Assembly (NCBI GenBank): GCA_937893675.1
Contig: CALBGI010000057.1
Span: forward strand, 1-64,000
Direction: 5' to 3'
DNA length: 64,000 bases
DNA from: an uncultured Blautia sp.
GTDB taxonomy: Bacteria > Bacillota > Clostridia > Lachnospirales > Lachnospiraceae
Positions within the stretch are counted from its first letter, which is position 1; each line of letters opens with the position of its first letter. The notes below the pieces were generated by a model. The model had not been told where the DNA came from. It worked only from the letters and a program-made list of their open reading frames with translations, and did no database searches. Shown here in pieces: positions 51,207-59,548 of the stretch. Both the position numbers and the translations under genes were made by a program.

Positions 51207-51956
51207 ATGCAGCGTTTTTTTGTACAGCCTCATCAGATTGACAAAGAAAACAAGCAGATTCTCGTAAGCGGAAGCGATGTGAATCATATGAAAAATGTGC
51301 TCCGCATGCGTCCGGGGGAAGAGGTGTGCGTAAGCGACGGTATTTCTGTGGAATATCATTGCCGCATTGAGGACTATGAGGAGGAAGCGGCGCGGTTAAA
51401 GATCCTGTGGAGCGAGGAAAGCGCCTATGAGCTAAAAAGCCGCCTGTATCTTTTTCAGGGACTTCCCAAAGGGGACAAAATGGAGCTTATCATCCAGAAG
51501 GCCGTGGAGCTGGGTGTCTATGCCGTGATACCTGTGGAAATGAAACGGTGCGTGGTGAAGCTGGATGCGAAAAAGGCAGAGAAAAAACGGGCGCGGTGGC
51601 AGCAGATCGCAGAGAGCGCAGCCAAGCAGTCCAAGCGTATGGTGGTGCCGGAGATACATCCGGTCATGACCTTTTTGGAGGCAATCCAACTGGCAAAGAG
51701 TCTGGATGTACAGCTGCTCCCCTACGAAAATGCCAGGGATATGAAAGAGACCAGAGCGCTCATTGACGGCATTCAGCCTGGTCAGTCTGTCGGAATTTTT
51801 ATTGGCCCGGAGGGGGGATTCGAGGAGGACGAGGTAGCGTCTGCAGTGGAATGCGGCGCGCACACCATAACTCTGGGAAAACGGATCCTGCGCACGGAGA
51901 CTGCCGGAATGGCGGTGTTGTCCGTGCTGATGTTCCGATTGGAGGGAGAAGAATAA
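51207..51956 (+). CDS. rsmE: 16S rRNA m3U1498 methyltransferase
   Basis: This 249-residue SPOUT-class methyltransferase makes N3-methyluridine at 16S rRNA position 1498. It has an N-terminal PUA-like domain and a C-terminal trefoil knot. The knot has the SAM-binding segments IGPEGGFEEDE and LGKRILRTETA (near 200-230) and an earlier QKAVELGV stretch. It starts one base after the prmA stop (TAGG-ATG) and its stop overlaps the next start (TAATG), so translation is coupled on both sides. Confidence 0.94.
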   Translation: MQRFFVQPHQIDKENKQILVSGSDVNHMKNVLRMRPGEEVCVSDGISVEYHCRIEDYEEEAARLKILWSEESAYELKSRLYLFQGLPKGDKMELIIQKAVELGVYAVIPVEMKRCVVKLDAKKAEKKRARWQQIAESAAKQSKRMVVPEIHPVMTFLEAIQLAKSLDVQLLPYENARDMKETRALIDGIQPGQSVGIFIGPEGGFEEDEVASAVECGAHTITLGKRILRTETAGMAVLSVLMFRLEGEE

Positions 51957-53116
51957 TGGAAGCGTATTTTGATAATTCCGCAACAACCAGATGTTATCCG
52001 GAAGTGGCGGAGATTGTGGTAAAAACCATGACCGAGGATTTTGGAAATCCTTCTGCCATGCACCAAAAAGGCGTGGAGGCGGAGCAGTATGTGAAGAACA
52101 GTGCCGCTGCACTGGCGAAGCTTCTGAAGGTCAGCGAAAAAGAAATCCTCTTTACATCCGGAGGTACGGAATCCAACAACCTGGCGCTCATTGGAGGCGC
52201 GCTGGCAAACCGCAGAAGCGGCAGCCACATCATCACCACCATGGTGGAGCACGCAGCGGTAGGGCAGCCGGCCGGTTTTCTGGAAGAGCAGGGCTTTGAG
52301 GTCACATATCTCCCTGTGGACAGGTACGGCGTGGTGGATATGGGCGCTTTGGAAAATGCGCTTCGGCCGGATACGATTCTGGTTTCCACCATGTATGTGA
52401 ACAATGAGGTGGGAGCAGTGATGCCGGTGGAGAAGATCGCAAAGCTTGTCCACGAAAAAAGTCCAAAGGCTCTTTATCATGTGGACGCCATTCAGGCGTT
52501 TGGCAAATATCGGATCTATCCGGCCAGGATCGGAATCGATCTGCTTTCCGTGAGCGCTCACAAGATTCACGGTCCCAAGGGTGTGGGATTTTTGTATATC
52601 CGAAACGGAGCAAAGATACAGCCGCAGATTTTGGGCGGCGGCCAGCAAGGCGGTATGCGCTCCGGGACGGATAATGTTCCCGGAATTGCCGGACTTGGCG
52701 TGGCGGCAGAAAAGATATATGAGAATTTTGACAAAAAAATCGAGCATTTATATGAGCTGAAACAGCGGATGGCAGCCGGCCTTCTGGCACTGGACAAAGA
52801 GCATATCATCCTCAACGGCATGCCGGTTCCGGAAGGAGCGCCGCAGATTTTGAGCGTAAGCTTTCCGGGCGTCAGAAGTGAGGTGCTTCTGCACACGCTG
52901 GAAGAGAGGGGTATTTATGTTTCCGCGGGGAGTGCCTGCTCCAGCCACAAGAGAAAGGCGAGTGCCACTCTGGCTGCTATGGGACTTTCCAGAGAGCAGC
53001 TGGAAAGCACGGTGCGCATCAGCTTTTCCGAAGAAAATACCTTTGAGGAAGTAGATTACTGTCTCGCAGTGCTGGGAGAGGTGCTTCCCATGCTTCGCCG
53101 GTATGCGCGGCGCTAG
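51956..53116 (+). CDS. Cysteine desulfurase (NifS family), ThiI partner
   Basis: This 386-residue PLP enzyme converts cysteine to alanine and carries the sulfur as persulfide. The PLP lysine is Lys203 (SAHKIHGPKG), and the persulfide Cys328 lies in GSACSSHKRK, the short class I-like loop. The start at 51956 overlaps the rsmE stop and gives the family N-terminus MEAYFDNSATT. It stands directly before thiI, as nifZ does in B. subtilis, where it supplies sulfur for 4-thiouridine in tRNA; the same job is inferred here. Confidence 0.92.
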   Translation: MEAYFDNSATTRCYPEVAEIVVKTMTEDFGNPSAMHQKGVEAEQYVKNSAAALAKLLKVSEKEILFTSGGTESNNLALIGGALANRRSGSHIITTMVEHAAVGQPAGFLEEQGFEVTYLPVDRYGVVDMGALENALRPDTILVSTMYVNNEVGAVMPVEKIAKLVHEKSPKALYHVDAIQAFGKYRIYPARIGIDLLSVSAHKIHGPKGVGFLYIRNGAKIQPQILGGGQQGGMRSGTDNVPGIAGLGVAAEKIYENFDKKIEHLYELKQRMAAGLLALDKEHIILNGMPVPEGAPQILSVSFPGVRSEVLLHTLEERGIYVSAGSACSSHKRKASATLAAMGLSREQLESTVRISFSEENTFEEVDYCLAVLGEVLPMLRRYARR

Positions 53117-53148
53117 ACAGCTGAAAATAAAAATGGAGGAAAAAGCAT

Positions 53149-54330
53149 ATGTTATTTCACGCTTTTTTGATTAAATATGCAGAAATCGCGATCAAGGGAA
53201 AAAACCGCTATTTGTTTGAGGATGCCCTTGTAAAACAGATCCGGATCGCGCTTTCCCGGGTGGAAGGCGAGTTTGAGGTAAAAAAAGAACAGGGACGTGT
53301 GTATGTGTTCTGTCTGTCGGAGTATGACTATGACGAGGCCATTGCTGCTCTGCAGACCGTGTTCGGGATTGTTGGGATCTGTCCGGTCATGATTTACGAA
53401 GAGCAGGGGTTTGAGACTATGGCAGCGGATGTACTTTCTTACATGAAACAGGTGCATCCGGAGTTTGCGGGAAGCTTCAAGGTCTACACCAGACGGGCAA
53501 AAAAAAGCTATCCCATAAGCTCCATGGAGGTGAGCGCACAGCTTGGCGGACGGATTCTGGAAGCATTTCCCCAGGCGCATGTGGATGTGCATGAGCCGCA
53601 GCTTACGCTTTCTGTGGAAATCCGGGAGAAGGTTTATGTGTATTCCCAGACGATTAAGGGTCCGGGCGGTATGCCGGTGGGCACCAACGGCCGGGCGATG
53701 CTTCTTCTGTCCGGTGGCATTGACAGCCCGGTGGCAGGCTACATGATCGCCAAACGAGGGGTTAAGATTGACGCGGTATATTTTCATGCGCCGCCCTACA
53801 CCAGCGAACGGGCAAAACAGAAGGTTGTGGATCTGGCGCGGCTGGTTTCCAAATACAGTGGACCGATCCGCCTTCATGTGGTGAATTTTACGGATATTCA
53901 GCTTTACATTTATGACCAGTGTCCCCACGAGGAGCTGACGATCATCATGCGTCGATATATGATGCGCATTGCGGAGCATTTCGCAAAGGAGACAGGAAGC
54001 CTGGGCCTGATCACCGGTGAGAGTATCGGTCAGGTGGCAAGCCAGACACTGCAGAGCCTGGCGGCAACCAACGAGGTCTGCACACTGCCGGTATACCGTC
54101 CGGTCATCGGTCTTGACAAACAGGAGATTGTGGAGATTTCCAGAAAGATAGATACCTTTGAGACTTCCATTCAGCCCTTTGAGGACTGCTGCACGATTTT
54201 TGTGGCAAAGCATCCGGTGACAAAACCGAATCTGAATGTGATTCATCGTTCGGAAGAAAAACTGGCAGAAAAGATTGATGAGCTGATGGAAACGGCGCTT
54301 AAGACAACAGAGGTGATCGAGATATCCTAG
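53149..54330 (+). CDS. thiI: tRNA 4-thiouridine synthase ThiI
   Basis: This 393-residue protein has an N-terminal ferredoxin-like and THUMP RNA-binding region (about 1-165) and a PP-loop adenylation domain with SGGIDSP at 188-194. A Cys pair 347-348 in EDCCTIF matches the conserved acceptor Cys of the E. coli enzyme. It ends without the rhodanese domain found in enterobacteria, as is usual in Firmicutes, so sulfur must come straight from a desulfurase, here the adjacent one. It makes s4U8 in tRNA and may also serve thiamine thiazole synthesis. Confidence 0.95.
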   Translation: MLFHAFLIKYAEIAIKGKNRYLFEDALVKQIRIALSRVEGEFEVKKEQGRVYVFCLSEYDYDEAIAALQTVFGIVGICPVMIYEEQGFETMAADVLSYMKQVHPEFAGSFKVYTRRAKKSYPISSMEVSAQLGGRILEAFPQAHVDVHEPQLTLSVEIREKVYVYSQTIKGPGGMPVGTNGRAMLLLSGGIDSPVAGYMIAKRGVKIDAVYFHAPPYTSERAKQKVVDLARLVSKYSGPIRLHVVNFTDIQLYIYDQCPHEELTIIMRRYMMRIAEHFAKETGSLGLITGESIGQVASQTLQSLAATNEVCTLPVYRPVIGLDKQEIVEISRKIDTFETSIQPFEDCCTIFVAKHPVTKPNLNVIHRSEEKLAEKIDELMETALKTTEVIEIS

Positions 54331-54381
54331 TTCGCCTGTGCGGGCTGCTTCTGTGAACAAAAAAGGCAGGCGGGCACTGGC

Positions 54382-54403
54382 TGAAGGTACAGTGAAGGTA
54401 CAG
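54382..54403 (+). repeat. 11-bp perfect tandem duplication
   Basis: TGAAGGTACAG is repeated twice in a row in the spacer between thiI and the convergent HPr-like gene. It is probably a replication slip. Confidence 0.7.
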
Positions 54404-54430
54404 AAAAAAGGAGCTGCCCGGCAGCTCCTT
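54403..54430 (-). terminator. Terminator of the HPr-like gene
   Basis: AAGGAGCTG (54408-54416) and CAGCTCCTT (54422-54430) form a nine-pair stem, followed on the minus strand by a T run ending in CTG. Confidence 0.8.
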
Positions 54431-54449
54431 GAAAATCTGTAAGAATGAC

Positions 54450-54686
54450 TTATTCAATGATATAATCTTTGACAATTGCCATCACTTCATCCAGTGCAGA
54501 ACCGTCTGCGTGGATATTCAGGTCAATGGCCTTGGAAAGATCCAGACTGAAGATGCCCATGATGGATTTTGCGTCGATGACGTATCTTCCGGATACCAGA
54601 TCAAAGTCACAGTCGAATTTGCTGATTTCATTCACAAAAGCTTTTACTTTATCAATAGAGTTCAGTGAAATCTTTACGGTTTTCAT
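54450..54686 (-). CDS. HPr/Crh-like protein lacking the active His
   Basis: This 78-residue single-domain protein has the HPr fold. The region of regulatory Ser46 is well kept (DAKSIMGIFSLDLSKAIDL, Ser41 here), but the TG(I/L)HARPA segment with His15 is replaced by NSIDKVKAF. It therefore cannot carry phosphate from PEP to sugars as HPr does. Like Crh of B. subtilis, which has Gln at that place, it could be phosphorylated on Ser by HPr kinase and act in catabolite control. AGGAGGTATTATT-like site (GGGAGG) precedes the ATG. It has its own promoter and terminator and diverges from mtaB. Confidence 0.8.
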   Translation of the reverse strand: MKTVKISLNSIDKVKAFVNEISKFDCDFDLVSGRYVIDAKSIMGIFSLDLSKAIDLNIHADGSALDEVMAIVKDYIIE

Positions 54687-54727
54687 AATAATACCTCCCG
54701 AATAATATGTTTTCCATTTCTACAGTC

Positions 54728-54755
54728 ATTGTACCAAAGTACCGTGAAAAGTCAA
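54728..54755 (-). promoter_or_regulatory. Promoter of the HPr-like gene
   Basis: Minus-strand TTGACT (54750-54755), 16 bases, TACAAT (54728-54733). Confidence 0.65.
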
Positions 54756-54808
54756 GGTGGAAAAGTGGGAAATATTGTGAAAATTTACGTAAAAAAATAA
54801 GGAGGAAC

Positions 54809-56134
54809 ATGAGCAGAAAAGTTGCGTTGCACAACCTTGGCTGCAAGGTGAATGCCTATGAGACAGAGGCCATGCAGCAGCTTCTGGAAGCCGCGGGCTA
54901 CGAGATCGTGCCCTTTGCGCCCGGAGCGGATATCTACATTATCAATACCTGTACGGTGACAAATATTGCGGACCGCAAGTCACGGCAGATGCTTCACAAG
55001 GCAAAAAAGATGAATCCCAATGCCATTGTGGCAGCGGCAGGATGCTATGTGCAGACAGGAGAAGAAAAGCTGCAGGCAGATTCCTGCGTGGATATCATAA
55101 TCGGAAACAATCAGAAAAAAAATATTGTGGAAGCGCTGGCTGAGTTTGAGGAAGCCAGAGGCCAGCAGGCACATATCATCAAGATCAATCAGACGAGAGA
55201 ATATGAGGAGCTTTCCATTGCAAAGACCGCGGAGCATGTGCGGGCCTACATCAAGGTGCAGGACGGCTGCAATCAGTTCTGTACCTACTGCATTATTCCC
55301 TACGCGAGAGGGCGCGTGCGAAGCCGCGAGCCACAGCAGGTTATGGAGGAAGTAAGGAACCTGGCAGCGGAGGGCTATAAGGAGGTAGTGCTTACCGGCA
55401 TTCATTTGAGCTCTTACGGTGTGGATTTCGGGCCGGACAAAAAAGAGACGCTGCTTTCCCTGATCCAAAAAGTACACCAGGTGGAGGGGATTCAGCGGAT
55501 CCGTCTGGGCTCCCTGGAACCGGGAATTGTGACAGAGGAATTTGTGCAGGGGATTTCGGAGCTGCCCAAGGTCTGCCCCCATTTTCATTTGTCCCTGCAG
55601 AGCGGCTGCGACAGCACCCTTGAGCGGATGAACCGCCGTTACCGGTCAGCGCAGTACGAAGAACGCTGTGCGCTTCTGCGCCGGTATTACGAAAATCCGG
55701 CGCTTACCACGGATGTGATCGTGGGCTTTCCCAAGGAGAGCGAGACAGAATTTGAGGCATCCTATGAATTTGTAAAAAACATTCATTTTTATGAGACCCA
55801 TATTTTTAAATATTCCAGGCGTCAGGGAACCAAGGCGGCTGCCATGGAAGGCCAGATCGATGAGCCCATAAAAAGCGAAAGAAGCGATAAAATGCTGAAG
55901 CTTCATGAGGTAAGGGCAAGAGAATACGAAGAAAAGCTGCTGGGAAAAACGCTGGAGCTTCTTCTGGAGGAGGAAGTGGCGGTGGACGGCAAGGCGTATT
56001 ATCTTGGGCACAGCCGGGAATATGTGAAGGCGGCGGTGGAAAAGAAACCGGGCCTTGACATTAATGATATCATAGAAATACAGGCAGAAGGCTTTCTTTC
56101 AGAGCATGTCCTTCTTGGCCGCACAAAGTTTTGA
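54809..56134 (+). CDS. mtaB: tRNA t6A37 methylthiotransferase MtaB
   Basis: This 441-residue radical-SAM enzyme converts t6A37 to ms2t6A37 in tRNAs reading ANN codons. It has an N-terminal UPF0004 domain with the first cluster cysteines (LGCKVN, NTCTVT, AGCYVQ), a radical-SAM core with CNQFCTYCIIPYARGR (about 150-165), and a C-terminal TRAM domain. The LGCKVN start and AYETEAM are typical of MtaB rather than MiaB or RimO. ATG at 54809 follows AAGGAGG; open codons upstream are promoter DNA. Confidence 0.94.
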   Translation: MSRKVALHNLGCKVNAYETEAMQQLLEAAGYEIVPFAPGADIYIINTCTVTNIADRKSRQMLHKAKKMNPNAIVAAAGCYVQTGEEKLQADSCVDIIIGNNQKKNIVEALAEFEEARGQQAHIIKINQTREYEELSIAKTAEHVRAYIKVQDGCNQFCTYCIIPYARGRVRSREPQQVMEEVRNLAAEGYKEVVLTGIHLSSYGVDFGPDKKETLLSLIQKVHQVEGIQRIRLGSLEPGIVTEEFVQGISELPKVCPHFHLSLQSGCDSTLERMNRRYRSAQYEERCALLRRYYENPALTTDVIVGFPKESETEFEASYEFVKNIHFYETHIFKYSRRQGTKAAAMEGQIDEPIKSERSDKMLKLHEVRAREYEEKLLGKTLELLLEEEVAVDGKAYYLGHSREYVKAAVEKKPGLDINDIIEIQAEGFLSEHVLLGRTKF

Positions 56135-56163
56135 TTGTAATTTGGACAGACTTATATTAGAAT
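56135..56163 (+). promoter_or_regulatory. ireB-ruvX promoter
   Basis: TTGTAA (56135-56140), 17 bases, TAGAAT (56158-56163), immediately after the mtaB stop. Confidence 0.5.
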
Positions 56164-56197
56164 AATAGATGAAATCATTTGAAGGACGTGAGAGATA

Positions 56198-56470
56198 ATG
56201 GCAGAGAATAATCTGGGAAACACACAGTATTTTAGGACAATGCCGGAGCAGGAGCTTGAGGTAAAGAAGGTTCTTGATCTGGTATATAATGCAATGGACG
56301 AGAAGGGCTACAATCCGGTGAATCAGATTGTGGGCTATATTATGTCCGGAGACCCCACCTACATCACAAGCCATAAGGGCGCGCGCAGCACGATCATGAA
56401 GGTGGAGCGCGACGAGCTGGTGGAAGAACTTCTTAACGAGTATATTAAGAACAAATCCTGGGAACGCTGA
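56198..56470 (+). CDS. ireB: IreB family regulatory phosphoprotein (UPF0297)
   Basis: This 90-residue small helical protein is near-invariant across Firmicutes (QYFRTMPEQELEVKKVLDLV, YNPVNQIVGYIMSGDPTYIT). In Enterococcus, IreB is a substrate of the membrane kinase IreK and restrains cephalosporin resistance. The threonine-containing N-terminus (NTQYF) carries the equivalent phosphosites. It heads the conserved trio ireB-ruvX-DUF1292, with ruvX starting one base after its stop. Confidence 0.93.
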   Translation: MAENNLGNTQYFRTMPEQELEVKKVLDLVYNAMDEKGYNPVNQIVGYIMSGDPTYITSHKGARSTIMKVERDELVEELLNEYIKNKSWER

Positions 56471-56471
56471 G

Positions 56472-56927
56472 ATGAGAGTTTTAGGATTGGATTACGGCTC
56501 CAAGACCGTAGGGGTGGCAGTGAGTGACCCCCTGGGGCTGACCGCGCAGGGGGTGGAAACGATCTGGCGCAAGCAGGAGAATAAGCTTCGCCAGACGCTT
56601 GCCCGTATTCAGGAGCTGGCAGAAGAGTACCAGGCGGAAAAAATTGTTCTTGGTTATCCCAAAAACATGAATAACACCATAGGGGAGCGGGCTTTGAAAT
56701 CTCTGGAATTCAAGGAAAAACTTGAACAGAGGACAGGCCTGCCTGTTGTTATGTGGGATGAACGGCTTACCACCATGGAGGCGGAGCGGACGCTGATGGA
56801 ATCCGGGGTGCGCCGGGAGAATCGAAAACAGCATCTGGATCAGCTTGCCGCAGTTTTTATCCTGCAGGGCTATCTGGACAGCTTGTCATGGAATCAGGAG
56901 AACGTAAATGGAAAAAATCAGATTTGA
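56472..56927 (+). CDS. ruvX: Holliday junction resolvase-like RuvX (YqgF)
   Basis: This 151-residue protein has an RNase H-like fold with LGLDYGSKTVGVAVSDPLG at the N-terminus (catalytic Asp in LDYG), LGYPKNMNNTIGERA in the middle and WDERLTTMEAE near residue 96. YqgF proteins act in 16S rRNA 5' maturation in E. coli and are predicted Holliday-junction resolvases. It overlaps the following DUF1292 gene by 20 bases. Confidence 0.94.
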   Translation: MRVLGLDYGSKTVGVAVSDPLGLTAQGVETIWRKQENKLRQTLARIQELAEEYQAEKIVLGYPKNMNNTIGERALKSLEFKEKLEQRTGLPVVMWDERLTTMEAERTLMESGVRRENRKQHLDQLAAVFILQGYLDSLSWNQENVNGKNQI

Positions 56928-57165
56928 GGCAGAAGACGGTGTGTCCGTTGAGTTTTATGTGGAAGAGCAGACAAAGATACAGGGAACCAGTTATCTTCTG
57001 GTGTCTGACTCTATGGATGAGGAAGCAACAGCCTATGTTCTGAAAGATATCTCAGAGGACGGAAGCAGTGAGGCCTGCTATGAGATGGTAGAAGACGAGG
57101 AAGAACTCCAGGCAGTATTTAAAGTATTTGAGCAAATGCTTGAGGACGTGGATCTGGAATTGTGA
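56908..57165 (+). CDS. DUF1292 domain protein (YrzB-like)
   Basis: This 85-residue acidic protein has the DUF1292 pattern (EDGVSVEFYVEEQTKIQG, YLLVSD...AYVLKDISED, then a helical acidic end). Function is unknown, but the gene almost always follows ruvX in Firmicutes. AGGAGAACGTAA before the ATG lies within the ruvX coding sequence, so the two are coupled. Confidence 0.88.
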   Translation: MEKIRFEAEDGVSVEFYVEEQTKIQGTSYLLVSDSMDEEATAYVLKDISEDGSSEACYEMVEDEEELQAVFKVFEQMLEDVDLEL

Positions 57166-57225
57166 TCGGAATTTTGAAAACAGTAAATACAAAGAATCGA
57201 GGCACATGGAGGTGCATATAGAAAA

Positions 57226-59097
57226 ATGAGTGAAGTGAATGAAAATAACAGAAACGGTGGCCCGGTGCGGTCGACCGCTGGTAACCATACAAAAAAACAG
57301 ATGACAAGAACTAAGAATTACAATCCAAAATATAAGGCGTCACAGAAGACAGCACAGAAGAATGCGCCAAAAAGACAGGATAAGCCGGCATTCAAAAGTC
57401 CGGCGGCAACCGTGAAGAACGTGGCCAGAAGAGGACGCGGTAAAAACGCAGCGAAGCTCAAGATCATTCCGCTTGGCGGTCTGGAGCAGATCGGAATGAA
57501 CATCACGGCTTTTGAATACGGCGACAGTATTGTCGTTGTGGACTGCGGTCTTTCTTTCCCTGAGGATGACATGCTGGGCATTGATCTGGTGATTCCGGAT
57601 GTCACTTATCTGAAAGAGAATATTTCCAAGGTCAAGGGATTTGTCATTACCCATGGACATGAGGATCACATTGGAGCGCTTCCTTATGTTTTGCGGGAGG
57701 TCAATGTTCCCATTTATTCCACAAAACTGACTCTGGCGCTGATCACCAACAAGCTGAAAGAGCATAATCTGGTACATTCCACAAAGCTAAAAGAGGTCAG
57801 ACACGGTCAGGTGATCAATCTTGGCGATTTTTCCATCGAGTTCATTAAGACCAACCACAGCATTCAGGATGCGTCTGCCCTTGCCATTTATTCTCCGGCG
57901 GGGATCGTTGTGCATACCGGTGACTTTAAGGTGGATTATACGCCGGTATTCGGAGATGCCATTGATCTGCAGCGTTTTGCGGAGATCGGCAAAAAGGGTG
58001 TTCTGGCGCTTATGTGCGACAGTACCAATGCGGAGCGGCAGGGCTTTACCATGTCGGAACGCACTGTTGGACGGGTCTTTGACAACCTTTTCAGCGAACA
58101 CCGCTCCACCAGGATCATCATTGCAACCTTTGCTTCCAACGTGGACCGTGTGCAGCAGATTATCAACACAGCATACCGCTATGGGCGCAAAGTGGCAGTG
58201 GAGGGGCGGAGTATGGTCAATGTCATTTCCACTGCATCGGAGCTGGGATATCTTAAAATTCCCGCAAATACACTGATCGAGATCGACCAGGTAAAAAATT
58301 ATCCGGATGAGCAGATGGTGCTGATTACCACCGGAAGCCAGGGAGAGTCTATGGCAGCGCTTTCCCGTATGGCAGCAAGCATCCACAAAAAGATCACGAT
58401 CAAGCCAAACGACACGATCATTTTTAGTTCGCATCCCATTCCGGGAAATGAGAAGGCAGTGTCCAAGGTGATCAACGAGCTGTCCATGAAAGGAGCCAAG
58501 GTGGTATTCCAGGATGCGCATGTATCCGGACATGCCTGCCAGGAAGAAATCAAGCTTCTTTATTCTCTGGTGAAACCGAAATATGCCATTCCCGTTCACG
58601 GTGAGTACCGTCATCTGACCGCGCAGAAGCGCGTGGTGGAAGAACTGGGAATTCCCAAAGAAAACATATTTATCCTTCATTCCGGAAATGTGCTGGAGCT
58701 GAATGACCAGAAAGCAGAGGTTACAGGAAATGTACAGACAGGTGCCATACTGGTAGATGGTCTTGGCGTGGGAGACGTAGGGAACATCGTTCTTCGCGAC
58801 AGACAGCACCTGGCTGAGGACGGAATCATGATCGTGGTAATGACTCTGGAGCGTCACAGCAATGTGGTTCTGGCAGGACCGGATATCGTGTCCCGCGGTT
58901 TTGTTTACGTGCGGGAGTCTGAGGATCTGATGGAACATGCCAGAGAGGCGGTGCAGGATGCGCTGGATGCATGTCTGGAACGCGGGATTACAGACTGGGG
59001 CAAGATTAAGACTGCAGTGAAAGATGCGCTCAGCGATTATGTCTGGAAGAGAACCAAGAGACGTCCCATGATCCTGCCGATCATCATGGAGGCATAG
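57226..59097 (+). CDS. rnj: Ribonuclease J
   Basis: This 623-residue 5'-3' exo/endoribonuclease of the metallo-beta-lactamase, beta-CASP group has metal-binding HGHEDHIG at 143-150, the beta-CASP region (about 225-370) and a C-terminal domain. It has a basic, Asn/Lys-rich extension of about 75 residues before the usual start (KLKIIPLGGLEQIGMNITAF), longer than B. subtilis RNase J1. Such extensions may bind RNA or partners. GGAGGTG precedes the ATG. RNase J drives mRNA turnover from monophosphorylated 5' ends. It may be the only RNase J. Confidence 0.95.
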   Translation: MSEVNENNRNGGPVRSTAGNHTKKQMTRTKNYNPKYKASQKTAQKNAPKRQDKPAFKSPAATVKNVARRGRGKNAAKLKIIPLGGLEQIGMNITAFEYGDSIVVVDCGLSFPEDDMLGIDLVIPDVTYLKENISKVKGFVITHGHEDHIGALPYVLREVNVPIYSTKLTLALITNKLKEHNLVHSTKLKEVRHGQVINLGDFSIEFIKTNHSIQDASALAIYSPAGIVVHTGDFKVDYTPVFGDAIDLQRFAEIGKKGVLALMCDSTNAERQGFTMSERTVGRVFDNLFSEHRSTRIIIATFASNVDRVQQIINTAYRYGRKVAVEGRSMVNVISTASELGYLKIPANTLIEIDQVKNYPDEQMVLITTGSQGESMAALSRMAASIHKKITIKPNDTIIFSSHPIPGNEKAVSKVINELSMKGAKVVFQDAHVSGHACQEEIKLLYSLVKPKYAIPVHGEYRHLTAQKRVVEELGIPKENIFILHSGNVLELNDQKAEVTGNVQTGAILVDGLGVGDVGNIVLRDRQHLAEDGIMIVVMTLERHSNVVLAGPDIVSRGFVYVRESEDLMEHAREAVQDALDACLERGITDWGKIKTAVKDALSDYVWKRTKRRPMILPIIMEA

Positions 59098-59143
59098 ATT
59101 TTTTCGGGCCTTGGCAGTGTACACGCCGAAAGGAGAATACAAT

Positions 59144-59548
59144 ATGACAGACATCAAGGATAAAATAGGAAGAGCTGGCGTGGTGGTTGCCGGAGGCTTT
59201 TTCAGAATTGCGTTTTATATCTGTATTGCCATTCTGATCTTCTGGTTGGCAAAATCCACCTATCATTTCGGATATGATATTTTCAATCAGCAGGCGATGA
59301 GTCCGGGAGACGGGCAGGAAGTCACTGTCGTGATTTCGGAGGGGTCTTCTGTGTACGATATCGGAAAAACACTGGAAAATAAGGGCCTGGTGAAGAGCGC
59401 TCTGGTATTCTATGTACAGGAGCGCCTGTCAAATTACCACGGGCAGCTGAAACCCGGGACCTATCTTTTGAGCACCGCCTACACACCCACGCGGATCATG
59501 GGGATTCTGGCCGGTGATACGGAACAGGAAGGAGTAAGCACCTCGTGA
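59144..59548 (+). CDS. Short MltG-like membrane protein without catalytic domain
   Basis: This 134-residue protein has a transmembrane helix (about 15-40) and then the LysM-like domain found at the start of MltG/YceG transglycosylases (VVISEGSSVYDIGKTLENKG; LKPGTYLLSTAYTPTRIMGI). It stops where the catalytic YceG domain of full-length MltG (about 350 residues) would start. It occupies the yrrL (mltG) slot in the ruvX-mltG-trmR order. It may bind glycan without cutting it or assist a full-length MltG elsewhere. The ATG at 59144 follows AAAGGAG. Confidence 0.82.
   Translation: MTDIKDKIGRAGVVVAGGFFRIAFYICIAILIFWLAKSTYHFGYDIFNQQAMSPGDGQEVTVVISEGSSVYDIGKTLENKGLVKSALVFYVQERLSNYHGQLKPGTYLLSTAYTPTRIMGILAGDTEQEGVSTS

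Noticed and set aside
51851..51955. N-terminal extension of the cysteine desulfurase into rsmE
   Set aside because: The desulfurase family starts at MEAYFDNSATT (51956); the upstream codons are in another frame of conserved rsmE motifs.
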